DNA of 64,000 bases. Source: Tetrapyrgos nigripes (lineage: Eukaryota > Basidiomycota > Agaricomycetes > Agaricales > Campanellaceae). Made by a program: the position numbers and the translations under genes. Below are positions 44,156 through 56,172 of this stretch, piece after piece (position 1 is the stretch's first letter; each line of letters starts with the position of its first letter). The stretch is taken from contig JAACJM010000048.1 of assembly GCA_013368315.1 (NCBI GenBank), forward strand, positions 62,001 through 126,000, written 5' to 3'. Under the pieces are notes generated by a model. That model had not been told where the DNA came from and ran no database searches. It worked only from the letters and a program-made list of their open reading frames with translations.

Positions 44156-45152
44156 CTGCAGCGGGCGTGTCGACGACGGTGACTGTATGCATCATGGGAG
44201 ACATGTCCCCATGAACGGGATGTGCCTGGCCTTGTCTCTTGGCCTGCTCGTACTTTCCAGCTCGACCTCCTCGACGGAAATGAGCTTTTCCCTTGCCCTT
44301 TCCTTTGCCCTTTCCCTTGTTATCTCCATGAGAGCCACTGGCTCCGTTAGCGCCACTGCTGCTGCCACTAGGGCGCTGCTGCTACTGCTGTTGGAAACTA
44401 GGGTTACTGTCCTTTCGCTTGACAGCTGAAAGACGGTTGGCATGGGCTTTCCCTGAAGGCCCCTTAAAAACTCCTTGACGAGATTCCCAAATATTAACAA
44501 TCTCAGTCTGAAGTTCATCGAGACTTTGATTGTCAATCTGTGTGAGGGAGCACTGAGTATATTGATTGATGAGATACTCATATCTCGGAGGGAGTTTGGA
44601 GATGATGAACATGACGATAAGGAAATTGGCGATTTTCGTCATGGAGGTGGCAGAGGGGTCGTCAGTAGGAACGCCGGCGGCACTAACCCTATCAAAGTGC
44701 ATGCGAATTAGCTCAACTGCAGCACTAGGATTAGCGTCGTTAGGGATGATAATGGAAGTGGCACGTTTGAAATCTGTGTAGATTGCGGAAACACCAGGTT
44801 TCCCATAGGTCTTCTTGAGAAAGACCCAAATTGCTTTGGCAGTTGTCATTCCGAGTGTCTTCTGACGAACAGGAGGAGAAAGACAAAGTTTGATAGACCC
44901 AATGGCCTTATCGTTTTTCTCATCCCAGTCAGCCTGTTTCTTTCGAGCCGCCGTGATTGCCTCAGTTTGAGCCGCCGTATCTTCAGCGGATAGAGGGGAG
45001 ACGGTACTCACTTCGGCATCACTGGGGCGATCAGAGCTAAGGACCGAACTAAGTCCAGTAGCCTGGAGCCAGGCGAGAAGAATGTCGGCCCAGATGTTGA
45101 AATCAACACCAGCGAAGACGGGGACAGTGGTCATCAGGACGTTGGAAGACAT
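43923..45152 (-). pseudogene. copia gag segment with an amber stop
   Basis: Gag starts MSSNVLMTTVPVFAGVDFNI and contains the UBN2-type features ADWDEKNDKAIGSIKLCL and AKAIWVFLKKTYG. A Gln run is interrupted by TAG at 44382-44384, probably from CAG, after which the same frame continues through GKGKGKGKGKAHFRRGGRAG. No CCHC zinc knuckle was found; the basic Gly-Lys run may replace it, and a CxCx6CxxC cluster lies further on before the protease. Confidence 0.88.
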
Positions 45153-45458
45153 CTTTGATAATTTCTGGGGAAGGTCAACTGTCAGCGTTTATCCATATGC
45201 AGAATAAGAAGGCAGCATTAAATGCGCCATACGAAAGTGAAGAGAGGCAGCGATGAACGCGCCATGACAGTGACTACTCCCCTAGATTGTCAACAACTGC
45301 AGCTGGACATAAGTCCTGCGCTGTTGGACATATCGTCAAGCCATTAAAGGCGACGCAGGCTGCCACAAAGGGCGCCACAGGCTGCCATGAAGGCGCCATC
45401 CAGGTAGTATGCGAAGTCTATGGTTTGCAGCCATTGAAGGCGCTCCCAAGGGCCTTCG

Positions 45459-45470
45459 GGGCCCATAACC
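45459..45470 (-). promoter_or_regulatory. primer-binding site, half-tRNA initiator Met
   Basis: Right after the 5' LTR the element strand reads GGTTATGGGCCC. This is complementary to the anticodon region (GGGCCCATAACC) of initiator tRNA-Met, the type of site used by Drosophila copia and yeast Ty5, not to the tRNA 3' end. Confidence 0.85.
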
Positions 45471-45838
45471 TGTTAAACAGGCATGGTACGGCTCTGTACA
45501 CTACTAAACGCAGTGGCAACTACGCTACTTACCTGGGGATAAGAGATAGCTTGTTAGGCTTGTTAGAGGCTTGTAGAGCGATGTGGGTTAAGTATGAAAC
45601 TTGTTATTTGGAGGACTATCTATGAGTCCTTATATACCTTTGAGGAGGTACAAATACATGTAAACTAATACTAGAGTAACAATAAGATTCTATTGTACTT
45701 GATAGCACAATGCTGGTTTCATACACTATTGTCGTACTACACTTATTGTCTATATAATCTTATTGTTCTATTTATAACTACTACTATTGTTCTACATAGA
45801 TGACGTTGATGGCTGCAACTGAATGCGCCAATTCAACA
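45471..45838 (-). repeat. 5' LTR of the copia element
   Basis: 368 bp, partner of 38737-39104. It should hold the element promoter. Inside on the element strand, 45160-45470 is an untranslated leader with repeated GGCGCC(A/T)-type motifs. Confidence 0.97.
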
Positions 45839-45843
45839 AATAG
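45839..45843. repeat. target-site duplication of the copia element, right
   Basis: AATAG, pair of 38732-38736. Confidence 0.95.
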
Positions 45844-47730
45844 GATGCAATAGGTGCTGATGCATTCACCTACTATGTATTGGGAAAAGGTAAATTGTGG
45901 TGAGGGTCGCGTGTCGGCATATTGTGAGAGGTGCTGGGTGATAGAACAGGAGAGGAGCAATCTTGATGTAAGATGGGAATATAGTGTAACGATCCGTTAC
46001 TACTCCATATATGGCGCCTGCGACAGTATTCACACGTACCAAATATTGTGGCCTTTTGGTCCAGTTGGAGGTTGGGTCTCATCACAGGCCGACCTAATCC
46101 TTTACATATAGTATAATGCAGTTCTGTAAAATATAACGGTGTGTTATTGCGTTAGAGCAAATAGTATACTGTCTCGTAGAAATACAACGAACTTTTGAAA
46201 GACAAGAAATGCACATCTGACTATGGCGATGGGGGGAGCTAGGTATGCCACGATGGGAGGAGCAGCGCAATAGACTAGATCAGGATGTTCCTTGATGGAT
46301 CACAATATCACCTTTGCATCAAGTGTCGCCACATTCACCAAGATGCGAGTCGAAGAAAAATATCTGAAATGCAATGGTATTGATACTTCTTGGGACGGCG
46401 CGACAGCGTATGTGTTCATTTCCAATTCAGCATATCCCAGTAGCAATTCTGGGGGCATTTTGCTGGTGCTTGCCAGTGGGGTATAAGTATGTGTAGGTTT
46501 GTGCTCAGCTGCTGCTATATTTTTCTCAAGTTTTTCTGACCTTGATGTACATCTTCATGTGGACAATAGCACCTTCCTGGTCCTTATCGGGTGCTGGTCG
46601 AAATTCCGAGGTGGAATTCGACTTCAAATGCCCTCCCTTTCTGCCATTGTCCAGCTGCATGTTAGTAGCTACTTTATAGCAACTTCTTCATTGAAATTCC
46701 TACATATACGAGTCAGGTTTTGAATCTCTGAATCACGTCGAAGTACTCGGGATTTTTTTCCGAGTGAGTGTCTGGACTCTGGACTCGAGGCCTCCATGTC
46801 TTGTTTTGTCCGTACTCATATCTGAGTGTAGCATACGTTCCACTATATGACTTCCAGCCTGTTCAATGTCTCACACACCTGAAAAGCTACTTTGGCAGGA
46901 AAATCATTCAGAAATGAATACCAATGGGCGTTTATGCCTCCTAGGGTTGGCTTTCGGTTGAAACCCTACATGAACCGGCCACTGTATACAGTGGCAAGTA
47001 CGAGTCCTCTTTCTTGTTCAACAATTTATCCTTAGCTGGATAAGATACTCAAGTACGTACATATCGAAAAATTATTGCTTGTAGATAGATTTCGGCTCAA
47101 GGGGTGTACTTAACTAGTACTATCACGGCAGGGGTTTCTGGGAAAAGTATTTGCTGTCTCGTTTGGCTCTGATAGGCCAAAAATACCTTGTCTGAAAAAG
47201 CCAAAATTTAACTTCACTCAAAAACCAACTTGCCCCAAAAATGCACTCCGGATCCCTATCAGTGTATGCTGGACCGATGATGACCATCACGTCAGCAGGC
47301 CCACCCACAGATGGGTGCTTCACAGCCACCTTCCTTCATCTCTGCTTCAACCACAATCAGCTACCATCAGCTACCATCAGCTACCATCTCCAAAACGATT
47401 GCTGGTTGGACGAGTGCAGTATTGAAGGCAAGTCAAGTTTATTACACCGCCCCGTGCGCACGGAGAATTTGCGGCCCAGGAACGGCTGTGCGTGACCCCT
47501 AATTCGACAAAAAGGATATACGTTCCCAGGATACGATCCGTGGAGATTCGTCCAGACCAATATTTATCTTTTCGCTTGCTTATCTCCACAATATTAATGA
47601 CATTTCCAAAGCCGCACGCTGCGTCGCTGGCAAGGTTTCTTTCTTGCTCCCTTTGGTACGCATGTTTGTACTAGTATATGAGATGAGACATTGTCTTCCA
47701 ATGAGAGGCCCGGGCTACGGGACATATCTG
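45844..47730. other. interval without a recognised gene
   Basis: Open frames are below 90 codons with no motif. It contains the second 18-bp palindrome and three copies of AGCTACCATC near 47357-47391. Confidence 0.5.
46978..46995. repeat. 18-bp perfect palindrome, copy 2
   Basis: Identical to 38269-38286, and in the same flank context GGCC...GGCAAGT(A/G)CGAG. Without the retrotransposon the two copies would be about 1.6 kb apart. Confidence 0.8.
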
Positions 47731-47855
47731 AAAGAAACCCTTCATCAAGTAAACTTGTTTTTTATCTTCGCTTCCGCACAGTTCCGCACCCCTCTGATAA
47801 GCATCCTTATCGGAAGTAACTGCGTTGAGAGGTATCTTCTCAACCTCTTATCGAT
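47731..47855 (+). pseudogene. duplicated scrap of urease exon 1, intron 1 and exon 2
   Basis: The order CTTCATCAAGTAAA, a T-rich TTATCTTC(A/G)CTTCC stretch, CTCT(A/G)ATAAG and GCGTTGA..TATCTTCTCAAC is found here and again at 47905-48085 in the true urease. Exon 2 sequence between the intron and the TATCTTCTCAAC block is missing in the upstream copy. Confidence 0.65.
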
Positions 47856-47872
47856 CTCCTAATCCTCCAAAC

Positions 47873-50800
47873 ATGCGGATTAACCCAAGAGAGCAAGAAA
47901 AGCTTCTCCTTCATCAAGTAAATCCTGTTCTTTTTTTATCTTCACTTCCACAGTCCTCTAATAAGGGTTCTATTCTATCAACCCTTTTTTAAAATCTTAG
48001 GCAGGCTTCCTAGCTCAAAAACGCCTCGCCCGAGGAGTCAAACTCAACCAAACGGAAGCAGTCGCGTTGATATCTTCTCAACTTCAAGAACATATCCGGG
48101 ATGGGAAGCATTCGGTTGCAGAGCTTATGGACTATGGGAAGACGCTTCTTGGCAGGAGACATGTCCTACCTAGTGTTCCAAACCTACTGCATGAGATTCA
48201 GGTTGAAGGAACGTTTGTAGATGGGTGCGTAATAACGTGATTATTCTGTCGTCTTCTGTAGGCACTGACACCACATTTGCTCAACATTTGACAGAGTCTA
48301 CCTCGTAACAGTACATAGCCCTATCTGCACCGAGTCCGGCAACCTCGAAGCAGCTTTATACGGCTCATTCCTACCTATTCCATCTGATGACTTATTCCCT
48401 ATTGAAGACGAATCCGAATACGCGTCGGAGAAGATGCCTGGTGCTATCATACCCAGGAAAGACTCTCCAAGGATAGTCATCAACAAAGGCAGAGAACGAA
48501 TCAAACTACGTGTCACTAACAATGGTGATAGACCTATTCAGGTGTGTGCATACTTGAGCACATATATGCGCTTCAACCCACTCATACACTTGTTTTATGC
48601 ATTCCAGATAGGCTCCCACTACCACTTCATCGAAACCAACTCCTACCTCTCCTTCGACCGAGGCAAAGCCTACGGGAAACGCCTTGACATTCCATCCGGT
48701 ACTGCGGTCCGTTTTGAACCAGGAGACGAACGGACCGTTACTCTCGTCTCTATATCTGGCGCTCAGATCGTTTCGGGTGGTAACGGATTGGCTACTGGTG
48801 TCGTCGACATCAGTCGTACCGAAAGCATCGTCGCAGCTTTGGTACAAAAGGGATTTGGGCATACACCCCAACCGGGAGCGTTGGAGGTGAAGGAGGATAC
48901 GGATATGGGGAGGGAGGCGTATATATCGATGTTTGGGCCTACGACGGGGGATAGAGTTAGGTTGGGGGATACGGCGTTGTGGATTGAGGTTGAGCATGAT
49001 GAGGTGAGTGGCTAGATATATGCTACATGTATGCGCGTGTTTTTGACTTTTGTTTTTTTTGACATCATTTAGACGGTGTATGGTGATGAAGTCAAGTTTG
49101 GTGGAGGTATGTTTTGTTGTTGCGTCTTGATGCACTGAGGCTAAGTCTTTTGATAGGCAAGTCCATCCGGGAGGGTATGGGTCAAGCAACAAATCGACCT
49201 GCATCTGAGGCTCTCGATCTTGTCATTACGAACGCTCTCATTGTGGACTGGTCAGGTATTTACAAGGTACGTCTCAACTTCTCCCTATCCTCATCTTCCC
49301 CTTCATACCCTTATCCTTACCATACACAGGCAGACATAGGCATCAAAGACGGCCTCATCACCGGCCTCGGTAAAGCCGGCAACCCCGACGTCATGTCCAA
49401 CGTCCACCCCTCCCTCACCATCGGCTCCTCCACCGAAGTCATCGCCGGCGAAAACCTTATCATCACCGCCGGCTGCATCGACGCTCACGTCCACTACATC
49501 TGTCCCCAACAAGTCTCTGAAGCTCTCGCCGTCGGAACCACCACGATGATCGGAGGCGGTACAGGTCCTTCAGCAGGAACGAATGCCACGACATGTACGA
49601 GTTCACCTTTTTATATGAGACATATGCTTGCTGCGACGGATGGGTTGGCTATGAATTTTGGGTTTACGGGGAAGGGGAATGATTCGGGACCCAAGGCGAT
49701 GGAGGATATTGTCGAGGCGGGGGCGTTGGGGTTGAAGTTGCATGAGGATTGGGGAACTACGCCTGAGGCTATTAGGAATTGTTTGGATGTTGCGGATAAG
49801 TATGATGTGCAGGTGAATATTCATACGGATACGTTGAATGAGAGTGGGTTTGTGGAGAGTGAGTTGGATTTTTATTTTTATTTTTCTGAGCTGGATGATT
49901 GGTTTAGCTGACTACGTACCTTTTCAGCTACAATTGAAGCTTTTGGTGGTCGGACTATTCATACGTATCACAGTGAGGGTGCAGGTGAGAAAACGTGACC
50001 ACTATTCTTTCCCAATTGCTGATTGCGCATGGGTTTGTAGGTGGTGGACACGCTCCTGACATTATTGTCGTCTGTGGCCAGAAAAATGTTCTTCCATCGT
50101 CTACTAATCCCACACGGCCGTATACCAATAACACCATGGACGAGCATTTGGATGTACGCTTTCTTCCCTTGTCTTCGTCGTCCCACTCATTCATTTACTC
50201 TTTTCAATCCCTCACTTAGATGCTCATGGTCTGCCACCACCTCGACAAAAGTATACCAGAAGACCTAGCTTTCGCCGAATCCCGCATTCGAGCAGAAACC
50301 GTCGCCGCAGAAGACGTTTTACACGATAGCGGCGCCATTTCTATTATTAGTTCCGACTCTCAGGCTATGGGACGCGTTGGAGAAGTAACGAGCAGAACTT
50401 GGAGGACTGCGAGTAAGATGAGAGAGTTTAGAGGCCCGTTGGTGTCGCTTGGTGATCAGGAGGGGAAAGATAATGCTAGAGTGAAAAGATATATTGCAAA
50501 GTATACTATCAACCCGTACGTTTGTTTCTGTGCATTTCGAGTGAGTGTCTCTGCTAACAACTAGTATGTACTTTTGAACACCAGAGCAATTACCCACGGA
50601 ATCAGTCACTTGATAGGGCAGGTCGCTGTTGGGACGTTGGCTGATCTTGTCTTATGGAAACCGGAAAATTTTGGTTCAAATCCGGAGATGGTTCTCAAAT
50701 CCGGCGTAATTGTATATTCACAGGTCAGTTTTCTTCCTCCTTTCCGCCTTCCTTTTCCTTCTTTCCAAATTCCTCTTATTTCCGTGGGACGGGCCGAGTG

Positions 50801-51158
50801 CGAAATAACGTTTTGGTGAGAACAGATGGGAGATGCCAACGCTTCAATTCCGTCCGTCCAACCCTTCTACTCCAAACCCATGTGGGGCGCCAATCCAGCT
50901 TCTGCCGCTCTCAATTCTGTATCATTCGTCTCAGAGGTGTCGATATCATCGGGAATGATAGCCTCGTACAAGCTGTCCAAACGTTTCGAGGCGGTAAAGA
51001 ATTGTAGAAACATTGGAAAGAAGGATATGAAATGGAATGATGTCACGCCAAAGATGAGTGTGGATCCCGAGAGTTATGAAGTGAGGGCAGATGGGGAATT
51101 GGCGGATGTTGGGCCTGCAACGAAGCTGCCGTTGGGAAGGGTGTACAATTTATTCTGA
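47873..51158 (+). CDS. urease (single-chain eukaryotic type)
   Basis: Hydrolyses urea to ammonia and carbamate in the cytosol. About 835 residues in many exons, with gamma, beta and alpha regions fused as in plant and fungal ureases. The gamma part begins [15 protein letters not shown] (exon 1 ends 47917; exon 2 starts 48001). The beta part includes [19 protein letters not shown]. In the alpha part, Ni ligands are His-x-His in [11 protein letters not shown], the carbamylated Lys in [12 protein letters not shown], His in [10 protein letters not shown], His in [16 protein letters not shown] and Asp in [10 protein letters not shown]. The flap reads MVCHHLD with Cys and His present. It ends [15 protein letters not shown]. 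All catalytic residues are kept. Accessory proteins for nickel insertion are not in this window. Confidence 0.97.
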
Positions 51159-51403
51159 GTTTGACGACACAATCGCGATTCGTGTACGGTATGGTTTCTT
51201 TTTCTTCTTTCAGGGTGTACAAAGTATGTGATTCACCAGAAGGATTTTTCGCGGTCTTGCAGACGTGTATAACTAAGTTTATTTTGCGTGTAGGTATACA
51301 GAGTATCTTAACAAATGGTATATGTACGATTTGCAATATAACATCCCCAAGCCCCTCTCCGCCAATGAAAATGAAAGCTAATAACTACATTCAGTCAACC
51401 CAC

Positions 51404-51595
51404 TAGTTGATCTTCCCAACACCAGCGTTGGCCTTGACGTACGCTGGGACGTCGGCAACACCCATGGGCTTCAAGCCCCTGACAGTGGCATCTGTTTTCA
51501 AGGGTCAGCTTACAAAACCCGAGCGCGCAAGTCTGATTGTCAGGTGTACGCACCGATATTCAAGAACTTGCCTGTCCCTCGCTGCTGTTGATTAT
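51404..51595 (-). pseudogene. pectin lyase 3' fragment
   Basis: The minus strand repeats the last exon of the downstream pectin lyase (GLKPMGVADVPAYVKANAGV and a final GKIN stop at 51404) plus its intron and the end of the exon before it. Everything further upstream in the gene is missing. It is the remnant of a second pectin lyase. Confidence 0.8.
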
Positions 51596-52260
51596 CCGCG
51601 AAAGCTCACCTGGGAGTTAAAAAGCTGGTCAGCGGACGCATGCACTTCAGTAAAAGCCGGCCAAGAAGGAACGTCCTGCTTTCTAGGAAAGTTAAACCAG
51701 GTCTATCAGCGTATCGAAGATCTAGAGTAGATCTAGACCGGCAACCTTTCTCGGCCGTTCCACTCGAGCACTTCAAGTTGCACTGCTGCAGACTTTGAGC
51801 AGGCTTCGAATTGGGAAAAAGACGATGGTCATTGGTGAACCAAACCTGGAGACACTCAGCTAGTCCGCTGCCAAATGACATTGCCGGAGCTGGTCATGAA
51901 AGTGAGCCTTTCAGGGGACTAACGGGCATGCAACGTCGGACCGTTGACGCGGAGTTAAGTTGAACGAGCTGAACACTTCTACCACAACTTCATTCGTCAG
52001 TTATCAGCAAAGAAACGTCCTAGGGCATCAAAACACTTGGTCTAGCGCATAATCTCCAAATAATATCTGGTGTATCGATGACAGTGGCGCGTCGAAAATA
52101 GCGAGGGACTGAGCACAACTGGACAGACAGAACCAGGGCATAGCTCAAACTCGCATGTAACGAGGGGAAAACATCGCAAAATTTGAGTCAAGGAGGTCAA
52201 CTGGTGATGGAATGCTCGAGAGTTGGTAGAAACGTACCATTGCACAGGTGTTTGTGCCAA
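51596..52260. repeat. duplicated pectin lyase upstream region (copy A)
   Basis: Matches 54811-55500 in the same order: GCTCACCTG, GTCAGCGGA, AAAGCCGG(C/G)(C/A)AAGAA, CTACCTTTCTCGG-type block, GGCATGCAA, CGCGTC(G/A)AAAATAGC, GAAAAACATCGCAAAAT. It follows directly on the 3' fragment, so the gene body between was lost. No gene seen inside. Confidence 0.7.
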
Positions 52261-52606
52261 GCCTTATTTCAATTTTCCACTGGCGGCAGTTTATTATTGC
52301 CTTCAGGGAAAGACTTCGCTACTCATTGAATATCCTCCTGCACGTCCTATACCAGTCGGAATCATATGTGACTATGTACATGCCATCCCATACCTAGCAG
52401 CCTTTTAATATCCATACGCAGCTGCAACTCTGGGTACACACAGTCGACCAACTTCTGTCTCTTTCGGTAGACTTTTGCGCACAGAACTGAGGTAGTCTTC
52501 CTAATGTAAGCACAGTTTTCAATAACTGACAATTTATTTGCACCATAATCAAAATTCCAAATTGAAACGGTCCTGATAAGTACTATTCATGATTACTTTC
52601 AGCCAA

Positions 52607-54389
52607 TTAGTTTATCTTCCCGACACCAGCGTTGGCTTGGACGAAGGCTGGTACGTCCGCAACAGGCATAGGTTTCAAGCCTTTTACGGCGGAATCTTTT
52701 TAAAGAGGGTCGGCTTGAACATTCTAGAGGAATTTTGTGAAGCAAACTCACCAGTATTCAACGCAGTGCTGAAAGGACGCGTATCCCGAATATTGAGGGA
52801 GCTCGAGATAGTACCGGAATTACCAGCAATACGGTTCCATTCACAGTAACGACCCCAGCCAGAGTTGGCGCACTGGTTCGCGTCATCGACGACAGTGGGG
52901 AAGTAGAGATGGGCGTTGGCGTCTATACCAATGAGTGGCGTGACGACGTTTTCGAAGTAGTTACCCTCCGCAATCATGTTGGTACCCTGACCCATATCAA
53001 GGGCGTGGCCAGTGTTGTCGCTGATGTAGTCTATTGGAGGGTAGTTTCAGTGTATGTAGCGTAAAAGACAAAACACAAGCAGACACACTGTTGACAAAGT
53101 GGTATAGAAGAGTGTCAGTGCTGGCCTCTCCACCGCTGTGAGGAGAACGTCCTGCGGTAGTGTGGATCCAGTTGTTCATAAAAGTAACTTTGTCCCCGTT
53201 ACCAGCCAAGATGATAGCCCAGTAATGGTGACCGTCGCAACCGGTTGACCAAGTGGCGGTTCCATCGAAGACGTTGTTAGAGATGGTGACGCCGTTGGCA
53301 GAGTCGAATCCACTACATGGGAAGACGGACTAAGAGGGAAAACAAGGAGGTAAAGCAAACAGCTTACGTGGTCAGAAATTGACGACCGGGGCGGTTGAAG
53401 TAGTTGTGATCAATCCAGACATTACTAGCTCCGGCGATGAGAACTGGAGAAGCATAAGTACCAAAGGAAAGTCACGAAGATCGGATACGTACTGCCATCA
53501 CCACCCCAGACGTATTGATGGCTAAATGTGGATCAGTACAGGTGTAAGCAACAGTGTAATCGAACCAACTTGATGTCGGTAATCTTGATGTCTATATGAA
53601 AGGTTTAGATTAACGTAAATCAAGTAGAAAGAGAGAACTCACTCTGGATAATGATGTTGCTCACACCACCAGTCAACGTCAGACCAATACCCTTACTGTT
53701 GAAAATTTTAGGCAAGGACCAGTACCGCCAGGATGCTAGAAAACACACATTCCAGCATTGGATCCCTTGCCGATCAACGTCTTGTTGCTTCCGACTTTCA
53801 GGTTAGTTCTACTACCTATGGTCGCATTAGCTACATCCACGGAAACGAAAACGCAGAGATAGACGTACCAGCAGCGTTAATGGTCACACTCCTAGTGGTG
53901 TGTCCATCGCAAGTACCCGCGATCGCGTTCAAAATACTTTGTGGGTTTGGACTGCAGCTCCATGGATTACAAGCTGTAGACGTAGCAGTACCATCTGCAA
54001 GGTTGACCTTCAGCAAGAAGTGTAGCAGGCACAGAAAATATCACTCACAGAAGGTGGTAAAGTCATAGATGGAATTCAGCTGAATGACACGAGGGGTGCT
54101 GTCGCTGAGCCAGTTCTATTTCCCGATTGACCATGAGTGTGAGATACATGGAGACACCAAGGATAATGATGAGCCTGTAACACGTACCACGAGATCCTGA
54201 TTGGACGAGGGGACCTGGGGGGTTGCATTTCCACCGCCTGTTGCCTCTTTTTCGCGAGTGAGCAAAGTAGACATTGCAGAGTAGTGGATTTTACTTACTG
54301 GATCCATAACCTTGGGCAGTACCAATGGCAAGCGCAGAATGAACGACAGAAAGCCAGACCAGTGCGTACTTGACGACAAAAGACGGCAT
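52607..54389 (-). CDS. secreted pectin lyase (PL1 family)
   Basis: Multi-exon gene with a signal peptide (MPSFVVKYALVWLSVVHSAL, cleavage expected after ALA). Motifs in order: WLSDSTPRVIQLNSIYDFTTF, ACNPWSCSPNPQSIL with CDGHTTRSVTINA, NVWIDHNYFNRPGRQF, the CDGHHYWAIILAGNGDKVTF block, TTAGRSPHSGG, FVN-YIDDNTGHALDMGQG, AEGNYFENV and the final NAGVGKIN stop at 52607-52609. These match fungal pectin lyases, which cleave methyl-esterified homogalacturonan by beta-elimination outside the cell. About 380 residues. The Cys pairs and the Arg in the GRSP segment are kept. It lies tail-to-tail with urease across the relic. Confidence 0.88.
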
Positions 54390-56172
54390 GGGGGACCTGA
54401 CGATAGTCGAGATTGACTAGCAGGGATTTTAATGCTCGTTATTAAGGTTCAAACTCGGAGATGTAGAAAAACACGATGTATCATGACCGGACATGTCCAT
54501 TTCGCATCTCATCGTCCGGCAATTCAGAAATGGGAATGGAGGCAATCAGTGTCAGAGTTAGTGCATGTGGTTTCGCTGATACGCAAAACAACTGTGGCTT
54601 GAATGCGTTCCGGGCCTGAAATGGTGCCCAAAGTACTCCCAGATCGTAACGGTCATCCCGAAGCACAACCAGAACGTTGTACACATCGCCCAGATGCTCG
54701 CTTGAGATAAAACTTCCTGGAGGGTGAAATAGAAAAATCATTAGCTGTCGCCAACAGCATAAGATTGATTTTCCGTAGCCTAGGATCTGAGATGAATCAT
54801 GATGCGCAAAGAGCTCACCTGTAAGTCAAAGATGGTCAGCGGATATCATTCAGATAAAAGCCGGGAAGAAACACTTTGCATTCTAGGGAGAAAACCGCAC
54901 CATCAACGTGATCATGTAGGATCATGTGTATGCAGATATAAGGTAGATGGCTACCTTTCTCGGTCGTTCCATTAAAGCTGCAGGCTTCGAACCGCGAACA
55001 AATACGACGACGGACCGAAGTTGGGAAATACGTCGACGGACCGAAGCTTGGAGATAGTCTAAGGAACCGCTCTCAAATGACAGAGTTGGCCATGAAAGGG
55101 AGTTGAAATGACCACAGGCATGCAAGTTTGAACCGTCAGGAACTTGAAGAACACACGGGCCTGTTTCAGCATGAAGTTGAACAGTCAGTAAAATTGACAC
55201 AGGACTGGCACACCTGGACACTTCTACCGCATGGTTTTTGCCAGCTCTCGGCCCATCGACGTGGTTCTGCAACCAAGTGGCGTTCTTGGGGCGCCATCGG
55301 GCAAGTTGGTATCTCTTGTATCGGTTGTAACGTCGATAATGACGCGTCAAAAATAGCAAAGAAGTGAGCATTAGTGGGCACTGGCAGGCAGAACCTGTAG
55401 AACTCCAACCCGCATTTGGAATGAACCAGGAAAAACATCGCAAAATCTGAATCGAGGGCGACGACAAGTGATGGAAGATTCAGGAGAGAAATGAGGGAAA
55501 TGACGTGTCGACATTGACAGTGTCGACCATCCAGAAATGCTGGGATTCAAGATCAAGTCTGAAGCTCTGAAGATTCACTGGAATTAGACAGTTAGTCGAC
55601 TGATTCAGCGCTCTAAAACCGAGACTGAATGCATACTCATTGGTTGACTTCCTGCTCCTGCAAACCACCCGGAGGCGAAGGTACCAGTTCACTTTGCTTG
55701 TCAAGGTCGACAGCCTCATCGTCCATATGTACAAGCAAATGACGTCAGAAGGTCTAGGCCTCTCCGCCGACCAAAGAAGCAGATTTTTGCACTCCGATTG
55801 CAAGCAACTTATAAGCTAGTTAGTTCCTGGGCAGCGAGGCCCTCTCCTCCGATCCTGGACTCTGCATTTATTTTTTGAGAACAGTGTATCGATACCGGAT
55901 ATTCGGACATTCGGATATTCGATTGATCCGAGCCCCCTTTCCAACTTCAAGTTCAAGATGATTTTAATCTGTCTCTCCTCTCCTCTCCTCTACCTGCCCC
56001 TTCCCAATCTTACACCTATCAGAGATCAGATTTACCTGCGACTTCTAGTTGTCGAGCGGTGTCGGCAAGGTTTCCGCGTTCACAAAACTAGTCATGTATG
56101 CCCATTCCTCTCTGACTTGTCAAATGTAGCTTCATCATTGTCAACAAAGGTATCCGTGTTTTTGCAAAACAC
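54390..56172. other. pectin lyase upstream region, no gene
   Basis: 54811-55500 is the partner of the duplicated segment 51596-52260. The open frame 54922-55467 (181 codons, minus) lies wholly in this duplicated noncoding block and has no domain. The 151-codon plus frame 55958-56413 is antisense to the DUF6533 tail. 56076-56140 matches sequence at 61016-61104. Confidence 0.5.

Larger units (their letters stand above)
38737..45838 (-). mobile_element. Ty1/copia LTR retrotransposon, full-length, disabled
   Basis: The element of 7102 bp reads on the minus strand: 5' LTR 45471-45838, primer site, gag, protease, integrase, reverse transcriptase, RNase H, polypurine tract, 3' LTR 38737-39104. The integrase-before-RT order defines Ty1/copia. 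LTRs are 368 bp each, differ at two positions, and begin TGTT and end AACA. Both sides carry AATAG. The coding region is interrupted by TAG at 44382-44384, TGA at 41766-41768 and three frame changes (near 44000, near 43600, near 41100). The first catalytic Asp of RT is Asn. It cannot be autonomous in this form, although its ends look recent. Confidence 0.97.

Noticed and set aside
51407..51730. 107-codon plus-strand frame after urease
   Set aside because: Its first part is antisense to the pectin lyase 3' fragment, which matches the intact gene on the minus strand.
54922..55467. 181-codon minus-strand frame upstream of the pectin lyase
   Set aside because: Lies in a duplicated noncoding block; the partner 51730-52250 does not keep the frame.
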